A stretch of 64,000 nucleotides of DNA from Muriiphilus sp048268845 (GTDB lineage Bacteria > Pseudomonadota > Alphaproteobacteria > Rhodobacterales > Rhodobacteraceae), in assembly GCA_048268845.1 (NCBI GenBank), contig JBLWUQ010000006.1:152552-216551 (forward strand), in the 5' to 3' direction. Within the stretch, counting starts at the first letter, position 1, and each line of letters opens with the position of its first letter. The position numbers and the translations under genes were made by a program. The notes beneath the pieces were generated by a model. The model had not been told where the DNA came from, searched no databases, and was given only the letters and a program-made list of their open reading frames with translations. Positions 7,294 to 17,101 of this stretch are shown here, piece after piece.

Positions 7294-10200
7294 CTAAGCT
7301 TGCGCGCCCGCATCCGACGGACGAACAACCCCACCCGACTGCGGGCCTGTGACCGGCCCTAGCGTCACGACCAGCTCGTGAGACCCATCGACCAGCCGCA
7401 GGCTCACGCCGTTCTCCCCGACGCTCAGAGCGGTCCCGTCGAGTTTCGCCGACACGATCCCCCGTCCCGTGCCCGCGGGATTGAGGATGGTGATCCCGAT
7501 CCGGGCCTGACCGAGGGTGACGGTGGCCGACAGCTTCGGCCAGGCCTTGGGAAAACAGGGGTTCAACAGCAGGGTCTCGCCCGACCGGCTCAGCCCCAGA
7601 AGCCCCTCGATCCCGGCGCGATACATCCATCCAGCCGACCCGGTATACCATGTCCACCCGCCACGCCCTTCGTGCGGCGCGGTAGAATAGACGTCGGCGG
7701 CGATGACATAGGGCTCGACCTTGTAGCGCTCGGCTTCCTTCTCTGTCAGCGCGTGGTTGATCGGGTTGAGCATGGCGAAAAGCTGGCCTGCGGCATCGCC
7801 GTTTCCGAGCCTGGCCTGCGCCAGAATGGTCCACATCGCCGCATGGCTGTATTGGCCGCCGTTTTCGCGCAAGCCGGGCGGATAGCCCTTGATATAGCCG
7901 GGATCGACGGTCGCGCGGTCGAAGGGCGGGGTGAACAGCAGCGCAAGGCCCGGATCGGGGCGCACCAGATGCTCGGTCATCGAGGCCATCGCCATCCGCG
8001 CACGGTCGGGGTCGGCTGCCCCCGACAGGACGGCCCAGGTCTGCGCGATGCTGTCGATCCGGCACTCCTCGGATGCGGCAGAGCCGAGGATGGTTCCGTC
8101 GTCAAACGTGCCGCGCCGATACCATGCGCCGTCCCATCCCTTGGCCTCGATGGCCTCGCGCACCGACTTTGCATGTTGCCGCCACCGCGCCGCCCGCGCC
8201 GGATCGCGGCTGTCGGCAAGGGGTGCCATCATGTCGATCGTGGCGATCAGCAGCCAGCCAAGCCAGACGCTGGTGCCCGCGCCGCCTTCGCCGACGCGGT
8301 TCATGCCATCGTTCCAGTCGCCGGTGCCGATCAGCGGCATGCCGTTGTCGCCGGTCAGATCAATCGCCTGATCCAGACCGCGGGCGCAGTGTTCAAACAG
8401 GCTGGCCGTGTTCTCCGATATGGTCGGCTGAAAGAAATCATCATGCGCGCCGGGCGGAACCGCCGGTCCCTGCAGGAACGGCAGTTCCTCGTCCAGAATG
8501 GCCAGATCGCCCGAAACGGCAACATACTGCGCAACGCCGTAGCCCAGCCACACCCGGTCGTCCGAGATGCGGGTGCGCACTCCCTGGCCGGAATGTGGCA
8601 GCCACCAGTGCTGCACATCGCCCTCGGGGAATTGCCGGCTGGCCGCGCGCAAAAGGTGTGCCCGCGTCATCTCTGGCCGGCTGAATGTCAGCGCCATGCC
8701 GTCCTGCAACTGATCGCGAAACCCGTAGGCGCCGCTGGCCTGATAGAACCCGGCGCGCGCCCAGATCCGGCAGGCCAGGGTCTGATAGAGCAGCCAGCCG
8801 TTCAGCATGATATCCATCGCCCGGTCCGGCGAGGTGACCTGCACCGCGTTCAGCACGTCCGTCCAATGGCGTTTCACCGCGCCCAGGGTCTCGTCCAGAT
8901 CGGCACTGCGCATCCGCTGAATGAGCGCACTTGCCGGCGCTTCGCTCTCGGCCTGGCCGATCAGGAACACGACTTCGACGGTCTCGCCCGGCTGCAGGGT
9001 CACGCGGCGTTGCAGGGCGGCGCAGGGATCAAGCGCCGGGCCGGTGCGCCCGGAAAGCGGCTTGCCGTTGATCGCCGCGGGGGCGGCGAGCGTGCCGCCG
9101 GGGCCGATGAACTCCGCGCGGTCCGCCGTAGAGCTGCTGGTCTCGGCGCCAAGATCGGCAAAGGCAACGCGCCCCGGAAACGCCGTGCTGAAGGTGTTCT
9201 GCGCCAGCACCGCCCCGGTTGCGTGGTCCGACTTGGTCGTCACAAAGGCGGCGGTCGCGCTGCGCGAGGTGCCCAGCACCCATTCGGCATAGCCCGTGAC
9301 CGACAGTTTGCGCACCGCTCCGCCGGTGTTGCGCAGGGTCAGGCGGCTGATCTTGACCGGCGCATCCAGCGGCACGAATTGCACCATGCTGGCGGCAATG
9401 CCCTTGCTTTCATGCTCAAACGCCGTGTAGCCGAAGCAGTGGCGCGCAACATAGGTGCCCGGCCCCCGGATCGGCAGCGCCGTCGGCGTCCAGACCTCAT
9501 CGCTCTCCAGATCGTGCAGGTAGATAGCCTCACCCGCCGGATCGGTGACGGGATCGTTCGACCATGGCGTGATCTGGTTTTCGCGGCTGTTTTCCGACCA
9601 GATATGGCCGGACCCTTCGGCGGACACCTGAAAGCCGAAACCGGGATTGGCAATGACGTTGATCCACGGCGCCGGGGTGGTCTTGCCATCGCGCAGCACC
9701 GTGACGTATTCGCGGCCCCCTTCGGCAAAGCCGCCGGTGCCGTTGAAGAACTCCAACTCCGGCACGGCAGGCGCGGGCATGGTCTGCGGCAGGGGCTTCG
9801 GGGTGGGCGCCTTGATCGCGCGCGGTGCGGCGAGCAGGGCAAGCTGCTGGCTGATGTTGCCACGCCCTGCCACGATCACCAGACGCGCCGTTGAAAGCAG
9901 ATGGTCGCGCGCGCCGGGGTTGATGATGTCGGATCGCAGTGTGTGGATGGTGCCTTTCGACGAGGCGTGGATGCCGTCGGCCTGCGGCCGGGACTGGGCG
10001 GCGCGCACGGCGCTGTCGATGGCGATCTGCAAGTCCTGAACATAGGACGACTGCCGGTCGTTCAGGATCACGAGATCGACGGCAAGCTGCCGCATCCCCC
10101 AATATTCATAGGCACTCAGAACCTGATGCAACACTCCGATGTCCTGAGCGTCGTCGATCTGCACCAGAACGATCGGAAGGTCGCCGGAAATCCCCATTGC

Positions 10201-13200
10201 CCAGAGCGCCGATTGCGGCGCGGCCCCGTTGGCGATCTGCGCGCTCGAGGCGCGCAGGCGCCTGTCACTGCGCATGACCATGCCGCCCAGCGCCTGAAAG
10301 TCGGCGGCATCGGCATGGCTGATCCCGAGATGGCGCAACTGCACCTGCGCCTGGGTCCAGGACAGGGTGGCGGCACGGGCGAAGGCCGAGGGGTCGCGGT
10401 GGCGGTCGACAAGGTCGAGAAGCGCATCGGGGGAATCCGCGACCATCGTCCAGAAGGTCACGCGGGTCACTCCGCCTGCCGGGATGCTGACACGGCGGCG
10501 GATCGAGAAAATCGGGTCGAGCACCGTGCCGGTCGTGCCGGAAAGCGGTGCCTGGGCCATGGCCGCCTGTTGAATATTGCGCCCGCGCCCGATGAATTTC
10601 GCCCGGTCCGTCTCGATCTCGATCGGGCCGGTCTCGGGGCCCTCGACGACAGCGATATGCGCGGCCCAGACCTCGGGGTCGGAGGATGCGCGACGGCGCC
10701 GCGTGGCGATGACGACGCCAAGTTCCGGCACATAGTCGGTCACGACGAACATCTTGGAGAACGCCGGATGCGCCTGATCCGCCGATTGCGGCGCCAGCGC
10801 CAGTTCGGCATAGGATGTGACGTCCACCTCGCGCGAGCGGCGGCCGGAATTGGTCAGCGTCACGCGCCGCGCCTCGGCATCGTCCTCGGCGGAAACGACA
10901 ACCTCGGTCATCGTGGAAAACTGCGCCGCCTGGCTGGTGAACGCCGCGTGATGTTCGCTGAAGACCGCGCGGTGCCGGCCCGTATTCGCGCGCAACGGCT
11001 GAACCCCTCCGGACCACAGCGTGCCGGTCGTGGTGTCGCGCACGAAGATGAACGACCCAAGCGCCGCCTGCGTCGCCTCGGCGCGCCAGCGGGTGATGGC
11101 CAGATCGCGCCAGCGGCTGAACCCCTCGCCGGTCGCGGTCAGCATCACGCCATAGTTTCCGTTGGACAACAGATGTGCAGTCGGCGCCGCCTCGGCGGGG
11201 TGATCGAACACCCGCATCGTCGGCGTATCGGTGATCTGAACTGCGCCGACCAGCACGTCCTTGGCCCGTGGCGGCGCTGTGGCGACGTTGCGCGGCACAC
11301 GCTCGTGCAACAGGAGTTCCACACCCTGGATCATCGGCTCGGCATGGAACCTGTCGCGCAGGCGACCGTTTTGCAGCGCATTGGCGATGCTGGTGATCGT
11401 CATGCCCTGATGATGCGCCATGAAACTGCGCACGAGGGCGTGGTCCTGGTTCTCGGGCAGGCGCGCGGGGGTGAAATCGACCGCTTCGTAAAACCCGAAG
11501 CGGCCTTGCGCGCCAAGCGCGGCAAGCCTTTCATAGTTCTCCACCGCCGCCACGGGATCGACCATCGCCGCCAGCCCCGTGGCATAGGGGGCCACCACCC
11601 GGTTTTCGCTCAGCCCCCGCTTGAGGCCCAGACCCGGTACGCCGAAGTTGGAATATTGGTAGGTCATTTCCAGATCGCGGGCGTTGTAGGACGATTCCGA
11701 GATCCCCCAGGGAATGCCGATTGTCGCGCCGTAGCCTTGCTGATAGGCCACGACCAGCCGGTTGGTCTGCTCCAGCACCGACCCGACCGGCGCGCGCATC
11801 ACCAGGGACGGCATGAGATACTCGAACATGCTGCCGGACCACGAAATCAGCGCCGAACCCGAGCCAACGGGCGTCGCGGTGCGGCCCAGACGGAACCAGT
11901 GGCGCGTATCGACATCGCCCTTGGCGATGGCAAAGAGGCTGGCAAGCCGCGCCTCGGACGCCAGAAGATCATAGCAATTGGCATCAAGCCGGTTGGTCGC
12001 CAGCGAAAACCCGATGGAAAGCAGCTTCTTGTCCGGCTCGAGAAGGAAGGCGAAGTCCATCTCGTTGGCGATGCTGCGGGCCATCGTCTCGACTTCGCCC
12101 AGAAGGCCTGGGTCCGGTGCGTCCTGCTGGTCGGCAAGATGATCCTGCAGGCATTGGAGGGCAGCGCCGATCCAGAACGCGATGTCCGAGTCCTCTCCGG
12201 GCAGCGCCACGGCCTTCTGCCTTGCGGCCTCGATTTCGGGGATCATGCCTGCCAGATCGGTCGCCGGAGCCTCTGCCGCCACGGCAAGGGCCTTGAGCAC
12301 CTGCCCCAGATCCACAGCACCGCGCTCGCCCCCCAGGGCCTGCTGCGCGAGGAAGATATTGTCGCCCAGCGCCTGGCGAAGGGTGGTCACCGCAACGGGG
12401 AGGCTTTGCCACTCCCGGCACGCCTGCGCGACGGCGATCAGATGCCCGGCAAGATTGCCGCTGTCCACCGTCGAGACATAGGCAGGCTCCAGCACGCGCA
12501 GATCGCGCGTGTCGTGCCAGTTGAAAACATGCCCGCGATGGCGCGGCATCCGCTGGATCGTCTGCAGGGTGTCGCGCATCCTTTGCAGTGCTGCGGTCTG
12601 GCCGATCCACCCCATGTCGCGCGCCACGACCGTTGACAGCAGGTAAAGCCCGATATTGGTTGGCGAGGTTCGTGTGGCGACGGCGGGTTTCGGCGTTTCC
12701 TGAAAATTGTCCGGCGGCAGGAAGTTTTCCTCGGCCGTCACGAATGTCTCGAAATAGCGCCATGTCCGGCGCGCGATCAGGCGCAGCGCGCGGGCCTGAC
12801 CGCTGTTCAGTGGCACCACAGGTCTGGCGACGCGAAGCTTGCTTATGACGCGCGCCACGACCGGGGCACCCGCCCAGGCCAGCGCAAAGGGCACGAGCCA
12901 TGGCAGCATGACCGGGTTGACCCAAACCGCCAGCGCGCAGGCCCCGAGCCCGATGACCACGCCCGGCACCATACGCAGGTATTGCGCCGCCGCCGAAGGC
13001 AGGGCGCTGCCCTCCAGATGCGCCGCCGTCACCCATTCCAGCATGTGCCGCTTGCTGACGGCCAGCCGCCAGATCGTGCGCAGGATGGCGTCCGCCATGG
13101 ACACCGCCGTATCGGCCAGCAGGATCATCGACAGCGCGATCTGGCCCAGCGCGGTCCGGGTGTCGTGACCCAGGGCCGCGAAATGGCTGCGCAGCGTGAC

Positions 13201-15813
13201 GTCCGACTTCGCCGGCACGATCCCGAAGGGCAAGGGCAGCAAGCGCGGCACGGCGAGCAGACCGACGATCCACGTCGTCCAGATCAGCGCCACGGCCGGC
13301 GGCATCATCCAGCCGGAGACGAGCGTCAGCAGCGCCATCGGCGCCAGCAGCGACCGGCGCAGATTGTCGATTATCTTCCAGCGGCCAAGCGCCGGAATGC
13401 CGCCGGACCCGCCCCCCCTGCGGCCAAGGATCCAGGGCAAGAGCTGCCAGTCCCCACGCACCCAGCGGTGGCGACGGCGCAGGTCCACGTAGTATCGGCT
13501 CGGGAAATCCTCGACCACCTCGATATCCGAGGCCAGGGCCGCGCGGGCAAAGATGCCCTCGAAAAGATCATGGCTGAGCATGGTGTTCTCGGGAACGCGC
13601 CCGGCCAGTGCCGCCGTGAAGGCATCGACGTCATAGATGCCCTTGCCGGTGAAAGACCCCTCGGCGAACAGGTCCTGATAGAGGTCGGATGTCGCCGTGA
13701 CATAGGGATCTATGCCGCCGGGGCCGGAAAAGATGCGCTGATAGATCGAGCCTTCCCGACCGATCGGCAGATCGGCCGTAACGCGCGGCTGCAGGATGCC
13801 GTAGCCCGCCGTCACCCGCCCTGATCCGGCATCGAACACCGGCCGGTTCAACGCATGCGCCATCTTGCCGATCATCTGGCGCACGGTCCCGCGCAGAACC
13901 CGCGTGTCGGCATCCAGCGTGATGACATAGCGGATGCCCTGCGGCAGCGGGCTGCTGATCACCGAAAAACTGGTGTCGGTCGCCCCGCGCAACAGCCGGT
14001 TCAACTCGACCAGCTTGCCGCGCTTGCGCTCCCACCCCATCCAGACGCCTTCGCCCGGATTCCACAAGCGGCGCCGGTGCAGGAAGTGAAAACGCGGGCC
14101 ATCTTCGGAAGGGTAGCGCGCGTTCAACTCGGCAATCGACGCCAGCGCCGTAGAGACAAGGGCCTCATCGCCTTCCGTCGTCTCGGACGCGGCATCCCTG
14201 GCATCGGACAGGAGCGCGTAGTGCAGCGCGCCGCCGGTGCTGGCCAGATGGCGCACTTCCAGTTGCTCGATCTGCGCGTGCAGCTCGTCGATGTCATGCA
14301 GAAGCACCGGCACCGCGACAAGGGTGCGCAGGTCCGGGGGGACGCCTTTGGTCATATCAAGGCCGGGAAGGGCCTTTGGCGCCACGGTCCTCGTGATGAT
14401 CAGGTTGACGATGGAGGTTCCCACCTCGATCGCGATCGCCAGTCCGGTGACGGCCAGAACCAGCAGCGCCGGAACCCCGGCCCCTTCGGCCCCGGCCAAC
14501 GAGACGCCAAACCCAAGGATCACCAGCGACAACGCCGTGATCGCGGCAAGATAGCCCGGCAGGCCCAGACGCGCGAATCCGCGGTAGATCCGCAGGCGCA
14601 GCGACGGTTTGAACCTCAGCCCGGCCTCCAGCGCCGGCCGCCCGGCGTCAATCAGCCAATAGCCCGGATCGCGGCTGTGGTCCGTATCCCCGGATGCGGC
14701 AAGGTCCAGGCTGGCCTCGGCCACGTCGATCTCGGTCTGGTCGGTGCCGCGCGCGATGATCTCGATTGCCGTGCGATAGCGGTTGCGGGTGGCGAAATCC
14801 ATCTCGGCAAAGTCCGAACCCGCCCGCAAGCGGGCGTCGATCAGGCTGACCTCCTCAAAGAATTCGGCCCAGTCCATCTCGGACACCAGGCGCATCGAGG
14901 TGACGATGTTGCGCATCGTGACGTTCGAGGCGGAAAGCCGCATCTGCGCGTTGGTGACGACCTCGTCGATGGTGAGGCGCTGCCGGTGCAGCCGATCCTC
15001 GAGCCATGCGAATAACGGGGTCTGGGCCGGGTCGAACCCGCGCAGACGCTTGGCCATCTGGGCCGCGACCGCCTCGGGCAGCGGGGCGGTCTCGTAAGGG
15101 CCGACGGCGGTCTGCATCACCAGCAGCGGCGATTGCCCCGCGTCCTTCCTGGCGGCCAGAACGGTGTTCACGATCTCGTCGGCCTGTTGGCGCTGTGCAT
15201 GGCCATCGACGATCTGCAGCGTCAGACGGCGCATGTTCTCGATCAGCACGATCCGCAGCGTGATCGCGACCGCCCACAATTCGCCGATCATGAGCGGCTC
15301 GACCTGTTGGTAGGCGCGCACGAAACGGGTCAGAACCGGGCCGGAAATGAGGCTGTCGGTATGGGCGATATAGGCCCAGGCTATCCCGAGAACGCGCGGA
15401 TAGCCCGTGAACGGCCCGTTCGCGAGCTTCGGAAGCTGTCGGTAATAGCCCGGCGGCAGATCATCGCGGATCTGGCGCAATTGCTGTTCGACCAGGTGGA
15501 AATTGTCCAGCAACCACTCGGCGGCCGGTGTCATCGTCTGTCCGGCCTGCAGCGCCCGTGCGCAGGTGCGGTAGGCCCCGAGCAGAAAATCGGCGTTGTC
15601 GGCGACGCGCGCGTCCAGACGCGGGGAGCCGATCCCCGCGTCGGTGGCTATTTCCTGGGCCGCGGCGAGTGTCCGCGCGTGATGCTCGAGCCGCTCGATA
15701 CCGAAGATATCGGCCCGGATCGGTGACGTGTCCTGCCACAGGTCCGGATTGCTTCGCGCCGACTTACGCTGAAACACTCGCGATACCTGGTCTCGGGTCT
15801 TCTTCAATATCAA
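7294..15813 (-). CDS. ndvB: Cyclic beta-1,2-glucan synthase (NdvB/ChvB/Cgs type)
   Basis: Giant membrane enzyme of 2,839 residues, matching ChvB/NdvB/Cgs length. It polymerises UDP-glucose into cyclic beta-1,2-glucan, an osmoregulated periplasmic glucan. Visible order: an N-terminal cytoplasmic region of about 400 residues; membrane helices near 400-470; a glycosyltransferase (GT84) core with LDADTRVL near 630 and RHRWVRGDWQ near 780; more membrane helices to about 980; a glycoamylase-like region (SWSGSMFEYLMPS near 1,325); two beta-rich sugar-binding repeats; and a C-terminal GH94 phosphorylase-like domain with GDWNDGMN near 2,500 that controls ring size. The start is TTG at 15813, overlapping the stop of the small upstream gene. 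A second TTG lies two codons later. No frameshift was seen. Confidence 0.93.
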   Translation of the reverse strand: MILKKTRDQVSRVFQRKSARSNPDLWQDTSPIRADIFGIERLEHHARTLAAAQEIATDAGIGSPRLDARVADNADFLLGAYRTCARALQAGQTMTPAAEWLLDNFHLVEQQLRQIRDDLPPGYYRQLPKLANGPFTGYPRVLGIAWAYIAHTDSLISGPVLTRFVRAYQQVEPLMIGELWAVAITLRIVLIENMRRLTLQIVDGHAQRQQADEIVNTVLAARKDAGQSPLLVMQTAVGPYETAPLPEAVAAQMAKRLRGFDPAQTPLFAWLEDRLHRQRLTIDEVVTNAQMRLSASNVTMRNIVTSMRLVSEMDWAEFFEEVSLIDARLRAGSDFAEMDFATRNRYRTAIEIIARGTDQTEIDVAEASLDLAASGDTDHSRDPGYWLIDAGRPALEAGLRFKPSLRLRIYRGFARLGLPGYLAAITALSLVILGFGVSLAGAEGAGVPALLVLAVTGLAIAIEVGTSIVNLIITRTVAPKALPGLDMTKGVPPDLRTLVAVPVLLHDIDELHAQIEQLEVRHLASTGGALHYALLSDARDAASETTEGDEALVSTALASIAELNARYPSEDGPRFHFLHRRRLWNPGEGVWMGWERKRGKLVELNRLLRGATDTSFSVISSPLPQGIRYVITLDADTRVLRGTVRQMIGKMAHALNRPVFDAGSGRVTAGYGILQPRVTADLPIGREGSIYQRIFSGPGGIDPYVTATSDLYQDLFAEGSFTGKGIYDVDAFTAALAGRVPENTMLSHDLFEGIFARAALASDIEVVEDFPSRYYVDLRRRHRWVRGDWQLLPWILGRRGGGSGGIPALGRWKIIDNLRRSLLAPMALLTLVSGWMMPPAVALIWTTWIVGLLAVPRLLPLPFGIVPAKSDVTLRSHFAALGHDTRTALGQIALSMILLADTAVSMADAILRTIWRLAVSKRHMLEWVTAAHLEGSALPSAAAQYLRMVPGVVIGLGACALAVWVNPVMLPWLVPFALAWAGAPVVARVISKLRVARPVVPLNSGQARALRLIARRTWRYFETFVTAEENFLPPDNFQETPKPAVATRTSPTNIGLYLLSTVVARDMGWIGQTAALQRMRDTLQTIQRMPRHRGHVFNWHDTRDLRVLEPAYVSTVDSGNLAGHLIAVAQACREWQSLPVAVTTLRQALGDNIFLAQQALGGERGAVDLGQVLKALAVAAEAPATDLAGMIPEIEAARQKAVALPGEDSDIAFWIGAALQCLQDHLADQQDAPDPGLLGEVETMARSIANEMDFAFLLEPDKKLLSIGFSLATNRLDANCYDLLASEARLASLFAIAKGDVDTRHWFRLGRTATPVGSGSALISWSGSMFEYLMPSLVMRAPVGSVLEQTNRLVVAYQQGYGATIGIPWGISESSYNARDLEMTYQYSNFGVPGLGLKRGLSENRVVAPYATGLAAMVDPVAAVENYERLAALGAQGRFGFYEAVDFTPARLPENQDHALVRSFMAHHQGMTITSIANALQNGRLRDRFHAEPMIQGVELLLHERVPRNVATAPPRAKDVLVGAVQITDTPTMRVFDHPAEAAPTAHLLSNGNYGVMLTATGEGFSRWRDLAITRWRAEATQAALGSFIFVRDTTTGTLWSGGVQPLRANTGRHRAVFSEHHAAFTSQAAQFSTMTEVVVSAEDDAEARRVTLTNSGRRSREVDVTSYAELALAPQSADQAHPAFSKMFVVTDYVPELGVVIATRRRRASSDPEVWAAHIAVVEGPETGPIEIETDRAKFIGRGRNIQQAAMAQAPLSGTTGTVLDPIFSIRRRVSIPAGGVTRVTFWTMVADSPDALLDLVDRHRDPSAFARAATLSWTQAQVQLRHLGISHADAADFQALGGMVMRSDRRLRASSAQIANGAAPQSALWAMGISGDLPIVLVQIDDAQDIGVLHQVLSAYEYWGMRQLAVDLVILNDRQSSYVQDLQIAIDSAVRAAQSRPQADGIHASSKGTIHTLRSDIINPGARDHLLSTARLVIVAGRGNISQQLALLAAPRAIKAPTPKPLPQTMPAPAVPELEFFNGTGGFAEGGREYVTVLRDGKTTPAPWINVIANPGFGFQVSAEGSGHIWSENSRENQITPWSNDPVTDPAGEAIYLHDLESDEVWTPTALPIRGPGTYVARHCFGYTAFEHESKGIAASMVQFVPLDAPVKISRLTLRNTGGAVRKLSVTGYAEWVLGTSRSATAAFVTTKSDHATGAVLAQNTFSTAFPGRVAFADLGAETSSSTADRAEFIGPGGTLAAPAAINGKPLSGRTGPALDPCAALQRRVTLQPGETVEVVFLIGQAESEAPASALIQRMRSADLDETLGAVKRHWTDVLNAVQVTSPDRAMDIMLNGWLLYQTLACRIWARAGFYQASGAYGFRDQLQDGMALTFSRPEMTRAHLLRAASRQFPEGDVQHWWLPHSGQGVRTRISDDRVWLGYGVAQYVAVSGDLAILDEELPFLQGPAVPPGAHDDFFQPTISENTASLFEHCARGLDQAIDLTGDNGMPLIGTGDWNDGMNRVGEGGAGTSVWLGWLLIATIDMMAPLADSRDPARAARWRQHAKSVREAIEAKGWDGAWYRRGTFDDGTILGSAASEECRIDSIAQTWAVLSGAADPDRARMAMASMTEHLVRPDPGLALLFTPPFDRATVDPGYIKGYPPGLRENGGQYSHAAMWTILAQARLGNGDAAGQLFAMLNPINHALTEKEAERYKVEPYVIAADVYSTAPHEGRGGWTWYTGSAGWMYRAGIEGLLGLSRSGETLLLNPCFPKAWPKLSATVTLGQARIGITILNPAGTGRGIVSAKLDGTALSVGENGVSLRLVDGSHELVVTLGPVTGPQSGGVVRPSDAGAQA

Positions 15814-16013
15814 GGCGTGGACACTGGATCGCGCTTCTGAACGTCTGCGGCACTGCCCGCGACGATCTCTTTGACAACGATGCTTCTGCCCGCGTCATCC
15901 GTGCGTCCGCGGCGGCGCGGGATCACGGTTTCATCGGTCTTGCCGCACTTCACGTCAGCGCGGATACGGCGGGCCATCACGGCCCATTTGGTTTCGATCT
16001 GATTCCAGTCCAT
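15810..16013 (-). CDS. Small CsbD-like N-terminal protein, coupled to ndvB
   Basis: A 67-residue hydrophilic, basic protein. Its first residues (MDWNQIETKWAVMARRIRADV) resemble the start of CsbD-family stress proteins, but the remainder does not follow that family, so only partial relatedness can be claimed. A clear ribosome site (AAAGGA, 8 bases before the ATG) supports the start. Its TGA overlaps the TTG start of the glucan synthase gene, so the small gene probably couples translation of the giant one, whose own TTG start would otherwise be weak. I do not recognise a function; a role in osmotic stress is guessed from context only. Confidence 0.65.
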   Translation of the reverse strand: MDWNQIETKWAVMARRIRADVKCGKTDETVIPRRRGRTDDAGRSIVVKEIVAGSAADVQKRDPVSTP

Positions 16014-16101
16014 CGGTTCGTCCTTTCATGTCATGGCAGTGACCAAGGGCTTTGCCGTGTATCGCGGGCCTGACCGGCGGGCGCGCGATGGCGGTATAGG
16101 T

Positions 16102-16626
16102 TCATCCGGTGCGTTCTCGCCGCCGGACCAGCGTCAGAGGCCGAAAGCCGGCGATCGTGGGTGCTGCAACCGTGCCGGGAACCGGCAAACCGAAACGCCG
16201 TCCGCGAAACGGACTGGCCGATACTGGCACTGGCATCGGTCGACTGAACCTCGTCTCCCCCGCGCCTTTCGGCGTGTGGTCCAGAACGTCAGAGATCATC
16301 GGTTGCAAGATAGTGCGCCCGACTGCGGCAAGTGTTGACGGAGCCTGACCACGCGAGGTCTTTACTACCATGGCGGTCGCCGGAATACAAACTCTCGCTT
16401 CCTTGCCGCTCGGCGAGAACACGCCGTATCGGCCGGTATCCTGTTTCGTCAGCCTCGCCACCGCGATGGTTTTTGCTGCGGGACGACTCCTGACGATGGC
16501 GGACCGACAGCCCTGCCCGATGATGACCTCGCCCGGCCGGATCACCCCGACGGGCGCGTGCCGCAAGTGCTTCCTGCCCGGTGCAGGACTGTCTATGGCC
16601 TTGAGGGCTATGGTGAGCTCCGTCAT
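16102..16626 (-). CDS. Orphan hypothetical protein with strong ribosome site
   Basis: A 174-residue frame beginning at an ATG with an excellent AAGGAG ribosome site 7 bases upstream. The protein is basic and begins MTELTIALKAIDSPAPGRKH. It has a central segment VIRPGEVIIGQG and a C-terminus rich in Arg and Pro. I recognise no family. Codon use is less GC-biased at third positions than its neighbours (ATA, AGT, GTA, ACT and TTG codons are frequent), which suggests foreign origin or a decaying gene. It shares orientation with the small gene and ndvB 88 bp downstream and could be the first gene of that operon. Translation is supported by the ribosome site alone. Confidence 0.45.
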   Translation of the reverse strand: MTELTIALKAIDSPAPGRKHLRHAPVGVIRPGEVIIGQGCRSAIVRSRPAAKTIAVARLTKQDTGRYGVFSPSGKEARVCIPATAMVVKTSRGQAPSTLAAVGRTILQPMISDVLDHTPKGAGETRFSRPMPVPVSASPFRGRRFGLPVPGTVAAPTIAGFRPLTLVRRRERTG

Positions 16627-17101
16627 GTGCAGGCTCCTTGCCGTCCATGTTAGCACCGATTCAACGCGGCCGGCGGGCCAGGGTTCCCGGCTCGGACCGA
16701 AAGCCAGGCGATGAGGATATCCACAGAGATCAAAGGCATTGGCGCTGGTATGCGCCGGTTCCCGCCCCTGCCCGCCCCCAACTCGGCGGCTTTCCGCCGT
16801 CAGCCTGGTCGGGACGGCACCGGACCGGGCATTCGATGCAACGAAAGGTCGCGGGGGCACTTGGCGGAGGGAATTCGACAAACGGGCCTCTATGGGTTAT
16901 CGCGTGGACACCGCCGTCATCGACCGGGGCCACGGACCGGCTGGCTGAAATCAGACAGGAGGCAAGGTGGATGCTGCGACCTGCGCCGGAGCCGAGGTCG
17001 GGACTGGCGCCATCATTTTCGTTATGAGTGACTTTCCGACCGTCGCCTACTACCTGCCCGAGAAATCCGCCCGTCGGGATCTGATCAATGGAGTTTCCTG
17101 A
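16627..17101. other. 475-bp gap with two tiny tandem reading frames before the efflux operon
   Basis: No full-length gene is recognisable here. Close to the plus-strand efflux operon there is a perfect AGGAGG at 16957-16962. Eight bases later an ATG at 16971 opens an 18-codon frame ending at 17027. Its stop overlaps, as ATGA, a second frame from 17024 (MSDFPTVAYYLPEKSARRD...) that ends at 17101, directly abutting the hlyD-type ATG at 17102. Alternatively a GTG at 16967 reads 44 codons in the second frame. This could be a coupled leader-peptide arrangement or the remains of a lost gene. The 16627-16950 part shows nothing convincing. Confidence 0.35.

Noticed and set aside
9901..12636. Plus-strand open frame of 911 codons within the glucan synthase gene
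   Set aside because: Composition is dominated by Arg, Gly, His and Gln as expected from antisense GC-rich DNA; the opposite strand encodes conserved ndvB domains.
16331..16360. TTGACGGAGCCTGACC as a third Fnr-type site
   Set aside because: The second half-site does not match and it lies inside the orphan gene.
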